Part shown: one piece after another, positions 28,150 to 36,099 of the stretch
Layout of the letters: every line of letters starts with the position of its first letter
How positions within the stretch are numbered: the stretch's first letter is position 1
NCBI GenBank assembly: GCA_900539775.1
Contig: UQDL01000003.1
Location: forward strand, 1-64,000
Direction: 5' to 3'
From: an uncultured Anaerotruncus sp.
GTDB taxonomy: Bacteria > Bacillota > Clostridia > Oscillospirales > Acutalibacteraceae
DNA length: 64,000 nucleotides
Notes under the pieces: generated by a model
What the model saw: the letters and a program-made list of their open reading frames with translations, nothing else
Told to the model about the DNA's origin: nothing
The model's database searches: none
Made by a program: the position numbers and the translations under genes

Positions 28150-29259
28150 TTATTTATCCTCCGAATAGTTATCTTTAAGTTCTTTCAGATCATTCATCAT
28201 AACCTTTTTATTATGCTTATATTTATCAAACAAGCGATATACATAATAAAACGGCAATAAAAAAGGTTTTTTTTCAAGAACCTTATATTGCGCCTTCATT
28301 TCGCTTTTTTCCGGAAAGAGCCTGTGCTTCAGCCAGCCGAGCTTTCCGCCGTAATTGTTTACCTCTTCGGTAATATTACGCTCAAATTTTCCAAAAACTC
28401 CGCCGTCAAACATTTTGGAAAGCAATTGTTTTTCGGCATCCTGCGGCTCTTTTTCTTCGAAAACGCAATCCGCAAGAGAAAGCACAACGGAATGAAATTC
28501 CGAAAGCCCAAACTCTGCAAATTTGCCGTTTATATAATCCCAATCCAATTCATCATTGCTGTGCGAAAGCAAATACATATCGCAAAGGAATCGCACTCCG
28601 CAGCCGTGGCCGCAGCTGTAATGCTTATACATATGCGCAAGGGCATAAATATAATTATCCTCACGGCTTATTGCATAGCGGCAGCCCTCTGCTTTTTTTG
28701 CATTTTCCCAAGGATCAAGACCGGGGCAAAATTCAGAGCCTTCAAAGAACAAATCCCTATGCATTTCAAAAGAGCAATACGGTTTTTTATAAAAATCATC
28801 CGAGTTTTCGGAAGCCGTGCCCAGATAAAAGCCGTGGCTTTTCATTATTTTCAGCAGCTTTTCACGCTTTGATTTATCATACAAAATATCATTATCGCTC
28901 ATTTGGCGCATAAAACTGCCGGGATAATAATCTCTTATCACCAGACCTTTTAAAAACATATAGTTAATGCCGGCATCGTCAAGATCGGCGCAAATTGCAG
29001 AGCGCTCATTATTCACAACAATTGTGCGTTTAAGCTCCGAATAGCGATAATTATTCCACGCAGCTTCTTCATCTGCAGTTAAAACACCGGCTTCTTGCAG
29101 TGCAGGCAAAATTATGTTATAAACCTGCTGTTTATTTGCCGTTTCAAACAGCTTTTTATGGTCTACTCCCTCGGCAGGCTTAGGTGCCTTTTCACCGAGA
29201 AGCGCACATTTTAAAAGGCAAAGGAGATAATCAATCTCCGCAATTCCTGTTTTTATCAT
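28150..29259 (-). CDS. Uncharacterised nucleotidyltransferase (NTP_transf_5 family)
   Basis: 369 residues. Residues 100-126 hold the family pattern YMFLKGLVIRDYYP then MRQMSDNDIL, with D122 and D124 as the likely metal-binding aspartates. Members of this family turn up in some lasso-peptide and other RiPP clusters, and also alone. Here it sits 104 bp after a PqqD protein and 2 bp before lepA. No ribosome site stands out at the ATG. Confidence 0.82.
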   Translation of the reverse strand: MIKTGIAEIDYLLCLLKCALLGEKAPKPAEGVDHKKLFETANKQQVYNIILPALQEAGVLTADEEAAWNNYRYSELKRTIVVNNERSAICADLDDAGINYMFLKGLVIRDYYPGSFMRQMSDNDILYDKSKREKLLKIMKSHGFYLGTASENSDDFYKKPYCSFEMHRDLFFEGSEFCPGLDPWENAKKAEGCRYAISREDNYIYALAHMYKHYSCGHGCGVRFLCDMYLLSHSNDELDWDYINGKFAEFGLSEFHSVVLSLADCVFEEKEPQDAEKQLLSKMFDGGVFGKFERNITEEVNNYGGKLGWLKHRLFPEKSEMKAQYKVLEKKPFLLPFYYVYRLFDKYKHNKKVMMNDLKELKDNYSEDK

Positions 29260-29363
29260 ATTATTTCACATAACCTTCCGGCAAAATCAAAAATGCAACC
29301 GCCTTTTAATCTCCGGTAAAACTAAATTATTATTTTAAAGAAATCACAAGAAGACAAATCTTA

Positions 29364-29630
29364 TTATTCCTCAAGGATTCCCGCTTTGCGGATGATTTCT
29401 ATAACTTCGCGCACATCGGCACGAATAACTTCCTCCGGCGCATCATATTTTTCAAGCATTGCGGCAACCAAGCTGTCTTCCGTTTGTTCTGTTTTAAGTA
29501 GGGTAAAAATATAATTTGCGGTTGGATTATTATTGATAATTCCGTTGAATGATTTTGAAAGATTGCCCGTTGCAATGGCAAAATCCTTGCCGTCTATATT
29601 ACCAAGCATTATATCATTATTCAGTTTCAT
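29364..29630 (-). CDS. PqqD-family peptide-binding protein (RRE)
   Basis: 88 residues matching PqqD: a winged-helix RiPP recognition element that binds leader peptides. Typical features are the KLNNDIML start, GKDFAIATG, then NPTANYIFTLL and the helical C-terminus with EVIRADVREVIEIIRKAGIL. ATG 29630 is 11 bases after AAAGG; the frame also opens at a TTG at 29639, which is only 2 bases from that site. I searched the flanking 120 bp by eye and found no precursor peptide. Confidence 0.85.
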   Translation of the reverse strand: MKLNNDIMLGNIDGKDFAIATGNLSKSFNGIINNNPTANYIFTLLKTEQTEDSLVAAMLEKYDAPEEVIRADVREVIEIIRKAGILEE

Positions 29631-29761
29631 TATGCTCAACGCCTTTCGTATTAAAATCGTTTCAATTGTCGTGAATGCAATCGCAATAAAAATTTATAGT
29701 TTTTTCTTATTGCCGCCCGATAAGCCTTTGTAGCTTAATTCCAAATAAAAGCAAAGCTATT

Positions 29762-29986
29762 CTATTCGTTACTTGTTTTTATTTGCTCTCCGTTCGGCAA
29801 AATAAAAGACTGCTCAAAGGTTACCCCAACAACATCCGCTATTTGCTTCAGTTCTTCAAGAGTCATAGTATCCCGCTTAAGCTTTTTGCCGAAGTTTTGA
29901 GGCGTTTGGCCGATTCTTCTGGCAAGCTCGGAAACACTTATATTCTGTTTATTACACAGTTCTTTAATCATATCGGATGTGTTCAT
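29762..29986 (-). CDS. Small XRE-family (Cro/CI) regulator
   Basis: 74 residues with a single helix-turn-helix: SVSELARRIGQTPQNFGKKL (about 18-37). GGAGG lies 6 bases before ATG 29986 (3 before 29989), so the longer open frame to 30097 is not used. An AACCA-TT-TGGTT palindrome lies in its own promoter spacer, suggesting autorepression. It may control the PqqD/nucleotidyltransferase genes downstream. Confidence 0.88.
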   Translation of the reverse strand: MNTSDMIKELCNKQNISVSELARRIGQTPQNFGKKLKRDTMTLEELKQIADVVGVTFEQSFILPNGEQIKTSNE

Positions 29987-30025
29987 CATTATCCTCCATG
30001 TTTTAAACGCACATCGGCTTATCAC

Positions 30026-30054
30026 ATTATAAACCATTTGGTTGATAAATTCAA
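30026..30054 (-). promoter_or_regulatory. Promoter with operator of the XRE regulator
   Basis: Minus strand TTGAAT (30054-30049), 17-base spacer, TATAAT (30031-30026). The spacer contains AACCATTTGGTT (30032-30043), 5-bp perfect arms, a natural place for autorepression. Confidence 0.7.
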
Positions 30055-30127
30055 TCCCGATGCACCTTGTTTTGCAAATTTTCTGCAAATAAAGCAATTG
30101 ATGCTTTCGGCACGGAAAACGGCACGG

Positions 30128-30158
30128 AAAAAGCGAGGCAAAAGCTTTTGCCTCGCTT
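30128..30158 (-). terminator. Terminator after the rlmD locus
   Basis: A 28-bp perfect palindrome, AAGCGAGGCAAAAG with CTTTTGCCTCGCTT, followed on the minus strand by TTTTTCC. Confidence 0.8.
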
Positions 30159-30159
30159 A

Positions 30160-30323
30160 AAAATTCAATTCATCAAGCTGTTTTCAACAAGAAACTCACT
30201 TATAGTTTTTCAACAATTCCTTGTCTTTTACTTGAGCAATGTATAGATTTTATACAGAAACATCATGTTGTTCCTTAACCCACTCTTTGATTTCTCTTTA
30301 TGACGCTGAATCCTTAGCACTTT
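30160..30323 (-). pseudogene. Decayed, frameshifted C-terminal tail domain of the RlmD-type gene
   Basis: Directly after the rlmD stop, the minus strand in the shifted frame reads CLKSAKDSAS-stop-REIKEWVKEQHDVSV-stop-NLYIAQVKDKELLKNYK-stop. The blocks EIKEWV (30294-30277) and NLYIAQVKDK (30249-30220) match the helical tail domain (xATYxEIKxYV ... VSxLYIAQVKxK) that in many Lachnospiraceae/Ruminococcaceae follows RlmD-type methyltransferases. Here one frameshift and at least three in-frame stops break it. Recognition is from memory of the family, not a search. Confidence 0.72.
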
Positions 30324-31745
30324 TCAGACACTCTGCATCTTTTGCTCATAATCAACATGAGCATACTCAACGTTCTTATCGTTGACTATTTTCCTACCCA
30401 AAAGGCAAACCGCCTCTACATGCGGGGTGCGGGGAAAAAGGTCAACTGCTTTAAGCCGCTTTGCCTCATAGCCAATCTGAGCAAGAATTTGCAAATCCCT
30501 TGCAAGAGTTGCACTGTTGCAAGAAATATAAACGATTTTTTCAACACCAAGACCTGATATAATATCAAAAAGCTCTTTTTGACAACCTTTACGAGGCGGA
30601 TCTAAAATCACAACATCGGGGCGAACACTCTTTTCGGTTAAAATCTTTGCGCCTTCATAAGCATCTGCGCAAATAAATTCTGCATTTGACACATTATTGA
30701 GCTTTGCATTTTCTATTGCATTTTCTATTGCCTGAGGCACAATTTCAATTCCGTAAAGCGCCTTGCATTTATCCGAAAGAGTTATTCCGACCGTTCCTGC
30801 ACCGCAATACATATCAAGCAATATTTCATCGCCTGTTAATTGTGCAAGCTCTGCGGCAGCCGAATAAAGCTTTTCACACTGCGCATGATTTACCTGATAA
30901 AAACTTTGAGGTGAAATAACAAATTTTTTTCCTAAAAGCTCATCGGTTATTTTTTCGCTGCCCCAAAGCAACTTCGTTTTTTCGCCGAGAATAACATTGG
31001 TTTTCTTTTTATTCACATTAAGCACAACGCTTTTTAAGCCCGGCATTGCCGACTGCAAAAGCGATATAAGCATTTGTGAATCCGGCAATGAATCTGCATT
31101 TGCAACAACGCACGCCATAATTTCGCCAGTTGAAAAAGCCTTGCGAAAATAAAGATGGTGCAAAACTCCCCTTCCGCTTTTTTCATCAAACGATGAAAGC
31201 TTATTTGTAAGCGCCCATTTTTTAAACGCATTTGCGCCGGCTTCAAATTCCTTTGGCTGAAGAAGGCAATCAGATATGGAAATAATTCTGTGGCTTTTAT
31301 AAGCATAAAAGCCGACACTGCAATTACCGCCGTTAACACAAACGGGATATTGAGCCTTATTGCGATAGCGAAGAACATTCTCTGCTCCTATAATTTCCTC
31401 ACATCTTATGGGCAGCTTTGCTATACGTTCCATATTTCCGTTTACAAAATCGAGCTTACTTTCAAGCTCTTTTTCATAAGTTAAGGATCTGAAAGTGCAG
31501 CCGCCGCATTTGTCGGAAACAGGGCAATCACTTTCAATTCTGAATTTTGATTTTTCAATTATTTCTTTTATTATGCCTACCGCATAGTTTTTTGAAACTT
31601 TAATAATATGAGCCGTTATAACATCACCGGGCACTGCGCCGAAAACAAAAACGGCAACACCGCCGTATCTGCCGATTGCACTGCCTTCTGAGGTTACGGA
31701 CTCGATATTAAGCTTTATTTCATCATTTTTTTTAAGATTCAACAT
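30324..31745 (-). CDS. rlmD: 23S rRNA (uracil-5-)-methyltransferase, RlmD/RumA type
   Basis: Makes 5-methyluridine in 23S rRNA. 473 residues: TRAM domain (about 5-60), [4Fe-4S] cysteines C74, C80 and C83 (CPVSDKCGGC), SAM-binding methyltransferase domain with DPPRKGC and the catalytic cysteine in YISCNSATLARD. The sequence HVDYEQKMQSV at the end looks like a frameshift of a longer protein; see the pseudogene entry. Which uridine is modified cannot be told; Firmicutes homologues act on U747 and/or U1939. Confidence 0.92.
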   Translation of the reverse strand: MLNLKKNDEIKLNIESVTSEGSAIGRYGGVAVFVFGAVPGDVITAHIIKVSKNYAVGIIKEIIEKSKFRIESDCPVSDKCGGCTFRSLTYEKELESKLDFVNGNMERIAKLPIRCEEIIGAENVLRYRNKAQYPVCVNGGNCSVGFYAYKSHRIISISDCLLQPKEFEAGANAFKKWALTNKLSSFDEKSGRGVLHHLYFRKAFSTGEIMACVVANADSLPDSQMLISLLQSAMPGLKSVVLNVNKKKTNVILGEKTKLLWGSEKITDELLGKKFVISPQSFYQVNHAQCEKLYSAAAELAQLTGDEILLDMYCGAGTVGITLSDKCKALYGIEIVPQAIENAIENAKLNNVSNAEFICADAYEGAKILTEKSVRPDVVILDPPRKGCQKELFDIISGLGVEKIVYISCNSATLARDLQILAQIGYEAKRLKAVDLFPRTPHVEAVCLLGRKIVNDKNVEYAHVDYEQKMQSV

Positions 31746-31816
31746 AAATCACCAACAAATATGATAGCATAAAACACACGGAATTAAAAGAGAAATCGCA
31801 AATGAAAATCGGCAAT

Positions 31817-31844
31817 AAAAAACCGCTCGACCTAAGCCGAGCGG
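31817..31844 (-). terminator. Terminator of the P-type ATPase gene
   Basis: Minus strand stem CCGCTCG with CGAGCGG (31844-31838 and 31829-31823), then TTTTTT. Confidence 0.85.
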
Positions 31845-31856
31845 ATTTAAAGAATA

Positions 31857-34496
31857 TCATTTATTTAATTTGCGCTGAATAAGTTTAACAATTTCTACAA
31901 TCGGAATAACCGCAAATGCAAGAGCAAGCGCAATTACATATTCAACTGCCGAAACTGCCGCAAAATCGAAAGCAGCGGCAAGGAACGGAACATAGATAAC
32001 TGCAGTGCAAAGAACAAGGCTGAGAGCCATTGCGCCAAACAAAAACTTATTATGTGATTTGAGTTTAAACACAGACTGACGCATTGAACGCATATTAAAC
32101 GAATGGAAAATTTCGGCAAGTGAAAGCGTTAAAAATGCCATCGTCATTCCGTTTTGATGAATAAGCTCACCGCTACCGTGTGCAAGATGAGTTCCCACAT
32201 AATAGGAAATCAATGTAAGCACAGTTACCATGGCGCCCTGCCAAGCAACATCAAAGCCCATTCCGTTTGCAAAAATACCGTCTTTTTCACTGCGCGGCGC
32301 ACGCTTCATAATATCCGACTCGCCTTTTTCAACGCCGAGTGCCATTGCAGGAAAGGCATCCGTTATAAGATTTATCCACAAAAGATGAACAGGCTCAAGC
32401 ACCGTAAATCCCAAAAGAGTGGCAGCAAAAATCGTTAGCACCTCTGCAAGATTTGAAGAAAGCAAAAACTGAATTGATTTGCGAATATTATCATAAATGC
32501 GTCTGCCTTCCTCAACTGCAGAAATAATGGTGGCAAAATTATCATCTGCAAGCACCATATCGGCAACATTTTTTGTTACATCCGTGCCTGTTATTCCCAT
32601 ACCGATACCTATATCGGCATTTTTTATGGAAGGAGCATCGTTTACTCCGTCACCCGTCATGGCAGTAACCATGCCTTTTGCACGCCAAGCATTAACTATT
32701 CTTACTTTGTGCTCAGGCTGAACACGGGCAAAAACGCTGTAATTTTCAATATTCTTTTCAAGCTCTGCATCGCTGAGTAAATCAAGCTCAGAACCCGTTA
32801 CTGCTTGAGACGGATCATCTGCTATGCCGAGAGTTTTTGCAATTGCAAAAGCAGTATCTTTATGATCGCCCGTTATCATAACAGGCTTAATTCCGGCCTC
32901 CTTGGCTTCAACAATTGCATCGCACACCTCAGGGCGAACAGGATCAATCATGCCTGCAAGGCCGATGTAGCAAAGATTTTTTTCAAGAGCTTCTGATGAA
33001 ATTTCCTTTGGCATCACGGAATAAGTGCTCATAGCAACACAAAGCACACGAAGCGCGCGATCTGCCATTTCCTTGTTTTCGGCTGCAATTTCAGTTCGTA
33101 TTTCATCAGTAAGCGCAACTTTTTTACCGTTTCTGAGAGCATAGGTGCAGCATTTTAAAACAACATCGGGTGCGCCCTTTGTATATTGCACAAAACCATT
33201 GCCCTCTGCCGAATGCACGGTTGTCATCATCTTTCTTGACGAATCAAAAGGCACCTCTGCAACACGGGGAAATTCCTGCTCAAGCTGATCTTTTTTCATG
33301 CCAAGCTTTTGCGCCCATTCAACAAGTGCCGCCTCTGTTGGCTCACCGTTAATTTTTCCGTTTTGATTAAATGCATCACAACAAAGAGCCATTGCCTGCG
33401 CCGTAAGATTTTCCGAATCGCCTTTACAATCCGTTACAGTCATTTTATTCTGTGTGAGCGTGCCTGTTTTATCCGAGCAAATAACCTGTGTGCAACCGAG
33501 AGTTTCAACAGCAGTAAGTTTACGAACAACTGCATTGCGCTTGCTCATTTTTGTTACGCCGATTGACAAAACAATTGTAACAACAGTTGCAAGACCTTCA
33601 GGAATAGCGGCAACGGCAAGCGAAACAGCAACCATAAATGTGCTCAATATGCCTTCAAATGTTACGGCATTTCCTGAAATAACCGTTCTTAAAACATCAA
33701 CGCAAAATATAACGACGCATATTCCGAGCACAAGATAAGAAAGCACCTTTGAAAGTTGATTCAGCTTTTTTTGAAGCGGTGTTTCGCCGTCTTTTGCATC
33801 ATTTATTGCAGTTGCGATTTTTCCCATTTCGGTTTTCATGCCCGTTGCGGTAACAACTGCCTCACCATGGCCGTAAACAATGTTTGAGCCCATATAGCAC
33901 ATATTTTTTCTGTCTCCGAGCGGCACATCGCCGTCTTCCTCGCAGACGATTGCATCAACTGTTTTTTCAACCGGCACAGATTCGCCCGTTAGCGCCGCTT
34001 CCTCTGCTTTAATTGAAGCGCAACTCAAAATTCGGCAATCCGCCGGCACACTGTCGCCCGCTTCAAGCACTATAACATCACCGGGAACAAGCATTGCTGA
34101 ATTAACGGAAATTATTTCGCCGTTGCGCTTAACCTTGCTTTTTGCAGCTGCCATTTCTTTAAGCGCATCTATTGCTTTTTCTGCTTTTGTTTCCTGATAA
34201 ACGCCAAGCACGGCATTTATTAAAACAACAACCATAATTATAATCACATCGGCAGGAAATTCGTGATTATAAGCAGAAGTTACGGCAGAAACCGCCGCAG
34301 CAACAAGAAGAATAATTATCATGGGATCAGAAAACTGCACAAGAAATTTATGAAGCAATGATTCCTTTTTACCTTGTGCAAGCTTATTTTCGCCGTATTC
34401 GGCAATACGATTGTCTGCCTCGCTCTGCTGCAAACCATCCGCCGAAGTGTGAAGATCTTTCAGCACATCTTCAGAATTTTTAAGATATTCTTTCAT
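31857..34496 (-). CDS. PMCA-type P-type ATPase, probable Mn2+/Ca2+ exporter
   Basis: 879 residues with all P2-type features: TGES (170-173), PEGL in M4 (299-302), phosphorylation site D342 in SDKTGTLTQ, and the GDGVNDAP hinge, plus about ten membrane helices. Sequence alone says calcium-translocating. The yybP-ykoY riboswitch upstream instead argues for manganese efflux, as in Lactococcus YoaB. ATG 34496 has AAAGGA 7 bases upstream; the TTG at 34514 overlaps that site. Confidence 0.93.
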   Translation of the reverse strand: MKEYLKNSEDVLKDLHTSADGLQQSEADNRIAEYGENKLAQGKKESLLHKFLVQFSDPMIIILLVAAAVSAVTSAYNHEFPADVIIIMVVVLINAVLGVYQETKAEKAIDALKEMAAAKSKVKRNGEIISVNSAMLVPGDVIVLEAGDSVPADCRILSCASIKAEEAALTGESVPVEKTVDAIVCEEDGDVPLGDRKNMCYMGSNIVYGHGEAVVTATGMKTEMGKIATAINDAKDGETPLQKKLNQLSKVLSYLVLGICVVIFCVDVLRTVISGNAVTFEGILSTFMVAVSLAVAAIPEGLATVVTIVLSIGVTKMSKRNAVVRKLTAVETLGCTQVICSDKTGTLTQNKMTVTDCKGDSENLTAQAMALCCDAFNQNGKINGEPTEAALVEWAQKLGMKKDQLEQEFPRVAEVPFDSSRKMMTTVHSAEGNGFVQYTKGAPDVVLKCCTYALRNGKKVALTDEIRTEIAAENKEMADRALRVLCVAMSTYSVMPKEISSEALEKNLCYIGLAGMIDPVRPEVCDAIVEAKEAGIKPVMITGDHKDTAFAIAKTLGIADDPSQAVTGSELDLLSDAELEKNIENYSVFARVQPEHKVRIVNAWRAKGMVTAMTGDGVNDAPSIKNADIGIGMGITGTDVTKNVADMVLADDNFATIISAVEEGRRIYDNIRKSIQFLLSSNLAEVLTIFAATLLGFTVLEPVHLLWINLITDAFPAMALGVEKGESDIMKRAPRSEKDGIFANGMGFDVAWQGAMVTVLTLISYYVGTHLAHGSGELIHQNGMTMAFLTLSLAEIFHSFNMRSMRQSVFKLKSHNKFLFGAMALSLVLCTAVIYVPFLAAAFDFAAVSAVEYVIALALAFAVIPIVEIVKLIQRKLNK

Positions 34497-34551
34497 TTTT
34501 AATTCCTTTCGCAAAAGAATTTAATAAAAGGGCCTCCGAATATTCGGAATT

Positions 34552-34678
34552 AAAAAAGACCCGTATATAGTATAGCTACCATATACGAGTCTCATTCTTT
34601 AAAATTAAACCAGCTCTATTTGAGCACGATGTTGATTTAATCAGCACCGAAAATCGGCACGGAATTACTCCCTCATAT
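34552..34678 (-). promoter_or_regulatory. yybP-ykoY (Mn2+) riboswitch with overlapping terminator
   Basis: The aptamer runs from about 34678 to 34583. P1 pairs ATATGAG (34678-34672) with CTCGTAT (34589-34583), and the two conserved internal-loop strands GGAGTAA and AATGAGA sit inside it, matching the Mn2+-binding core of this class. The 3' P1 strand is also the 5' arm of a terminator (34591-34577 with 34572-34558, then TTTTTT). Mn2+ binding would therefore prevent termination and switch the ATPase gene on. Confidence 0.86.
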
Positions 34679-34684
34679 GCCTGT

Positions 34685-34713
34685 ATTATATCACATTTTA
34701 TCAAATTTTGCAA
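34685..34713 (-). promoter_or_regulatory. Promoter of the riboswitch-controlled ATPase gene
   Basis: Minus strand TTGCAA (34713-34708), 17-base spacer, TATAAT (34690-34685); start near 34678, exactly where the aptamer begins. Confidence 0.8.
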
Positions 34714-34786
34714 TTATCAAAACCAACAAATTGTAAAAATAAGTTTTAACAAATGGTAAACAATCCCTGCCAAGAACAAAATTTAA

Positions 34787-36004
34787 TTATTTCTTATTGA
34801 TTTCTTTTGAATATTTAGCAAGATAAACCGTTCTCATAAGGAAGCACTCTGCCTTGGGAACATAGTGAGGGCGATTAAAGATATTTACATCAACAACAGC
34901 CTCGCAGCCTTTATCCATAATAATTTCAAGAGCCTGCATATCACCGTCATTATTACCGAAAACAAGAGCTCCGTTTCCTGCTATAATAACAGCATTTCTG
35001 CCTGAAGCAGCCTTGCCGATTTTTGCAGCGCATTCATCTGTATCACCGTCTATCCAAGCGCAGTTTTTAACATCAACACCAACAATTTGCGCAAAATCGT
35101 CAATCATGGGCTTCATATCCTCACCTGTGCAGGAAACCGCAACAATATCAGGCTCTGTAAGATGCTTTATGATTGAAACATTTTGATTTTCATAAATTGC
35201 CCTGTGAATTTTTGCACACTTTGGAGCAACTCCGTTTACCGCAAGGCAGGTTTCCATATCAACATCATATGTTTGATCGCCTACGGTAAGTGTGAACATA
35301 TCACCGTTTCTTACGGAAGATCCAAGATCACAAATTGATTCCGGCATTGTGCCGCAATCCTCTTTTTTAAGAAAATAGTTTCTCTTATCCTCATCGGAAT
35401 AGCACTTTGCCCAAGAATGGCGAAGATAATTATCCTTGATAACTCTTTCACAGCAATCCTCAAGAGCACCGGCAATTTTGAAAGCGTGTTCATATGTGTT
35501 GCCCATGCAAAGAGTGCCGTGGTGCATAAGCATAACCGCCCTTGCGGAAGGATTCATCATTATGCACATTTCAACCTTTTTACGAAGCGATTCGGTGGTT
35601 GACATAGCATAATCCGCAACCGGAACCTTATCGCCCAAAACCGGCTGCAAATCACTGTAAACATTTCTGATTTCCATGCCTGTGATACTTACGATTGTTG
35701 CATATTTTTGATGAGTGTGGATAACAAAATCAACCGTTGGATGGTGCCTGTATGCAGCAGCATGAACACCTTTTTCGGATGACGGCTTAATATCACCATC
35801 ATAAGAACAATCTTCGATATTAACAACAACAATATCATCCGGAGTGAGAGTTTCATATGCTCTGCCGGACGGAGTAATAACAAACTGGGTTTCCGAAATA
35901 CGAGCGGAAACATTTCCCCATGTGCGCGCAATAAGGCCTGTTTCTATAAGCTTTTTACCGGCTTCAACAACAAGCTTTTTTGCTTCTTCAATTTCATATG
36001 CCAT
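34787..36004 (-). CDS. Class II aldolase/adducin protein with a second, degenerate aldolase domain
   Basis: 405 residues. The N-terminal domain (1-about 200) is a complete class II aldolase: GNVSAR (30-35), catalytic E77 in SSEKG, zinc ligands H96 and H98 in IHTH, and the MHHG His at 161-162. Residues about 225-405 repeat the fold but the HxH region reads IKHLTEPD and the HHG region reads AGNGALVFG, so the zinc site is gone. Substrate is likely a sugar or polyol phosphate, perhaps the product of the FGGY kinase nearby. AAAGGG lies 6 bases before ATG 36004, favoured over the upstream open frame. Confidence 0.88.
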   Translation of the reverse strand: MAYEIEEAKKLVVEAGKKLIETGLIARTWGNVSARISETQFVITPSGRAYETLTPDDIVVVNIEDCSYDGDIKPSSEKGVHAAAYRHHPTVDFVIHTHQKYATIVSITGMEIRNVYSDLQPVLGDKVPVADYAMSTTESLRKKVEMCIMMNPSARAVMLMHHGTLCMGNTYEHAFKIAGALEDCCERVIKDNYLRHSWAKCYSDEDKRNYFLKKEDCGTMPESICDLGSSVRNGDMFTLTVGDQTYDVDMETCLAVNGVAPKCAKIHRAIYENQNVSIIKHLTEPDIVAVSCTGEDMKPMIDDFAQIVGVDVKNCAWIDGDTDECAAKIGKAASGRNAVIIAGNGALVFGNNDGDMQALEIIMDKGCEAVVDVNIFNRPHYVPKAECFLMRTVYLAKYSKEINKK

Positions 36005-36044
36005 AATTTTCCCTTTCAAATGCATCAACAGAATTAAAAAAATG

Positions 36045-36090
36045 CAAAAAGGGCGGAATCGGTAAATTTAAAATTTGCCAATTACCGCCC
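36045..36090 (-). terminator. Terminator between the aminotransferase and aldolase genes
   Basis: Minus strand GGGCGGTAATTGGCAAATTT with AAATTTACCGATTCCGCCC, a long stem with one bulge and G-U pairs, then TTTTTGC. Because both genes point the same way, it should attenuate aldolase expression. Confidence 0.72.
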
Positions 36091-36099
36091 AAAATCTAA

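Noticed and set aside
28150..29630. A lasso-peptide biosynthesis cluster
   Set aside because: No precursor, B2 protease or asparagine synthetase-like cyclase is present; PqqD and the nucleotidyltransferase alone are not enough.
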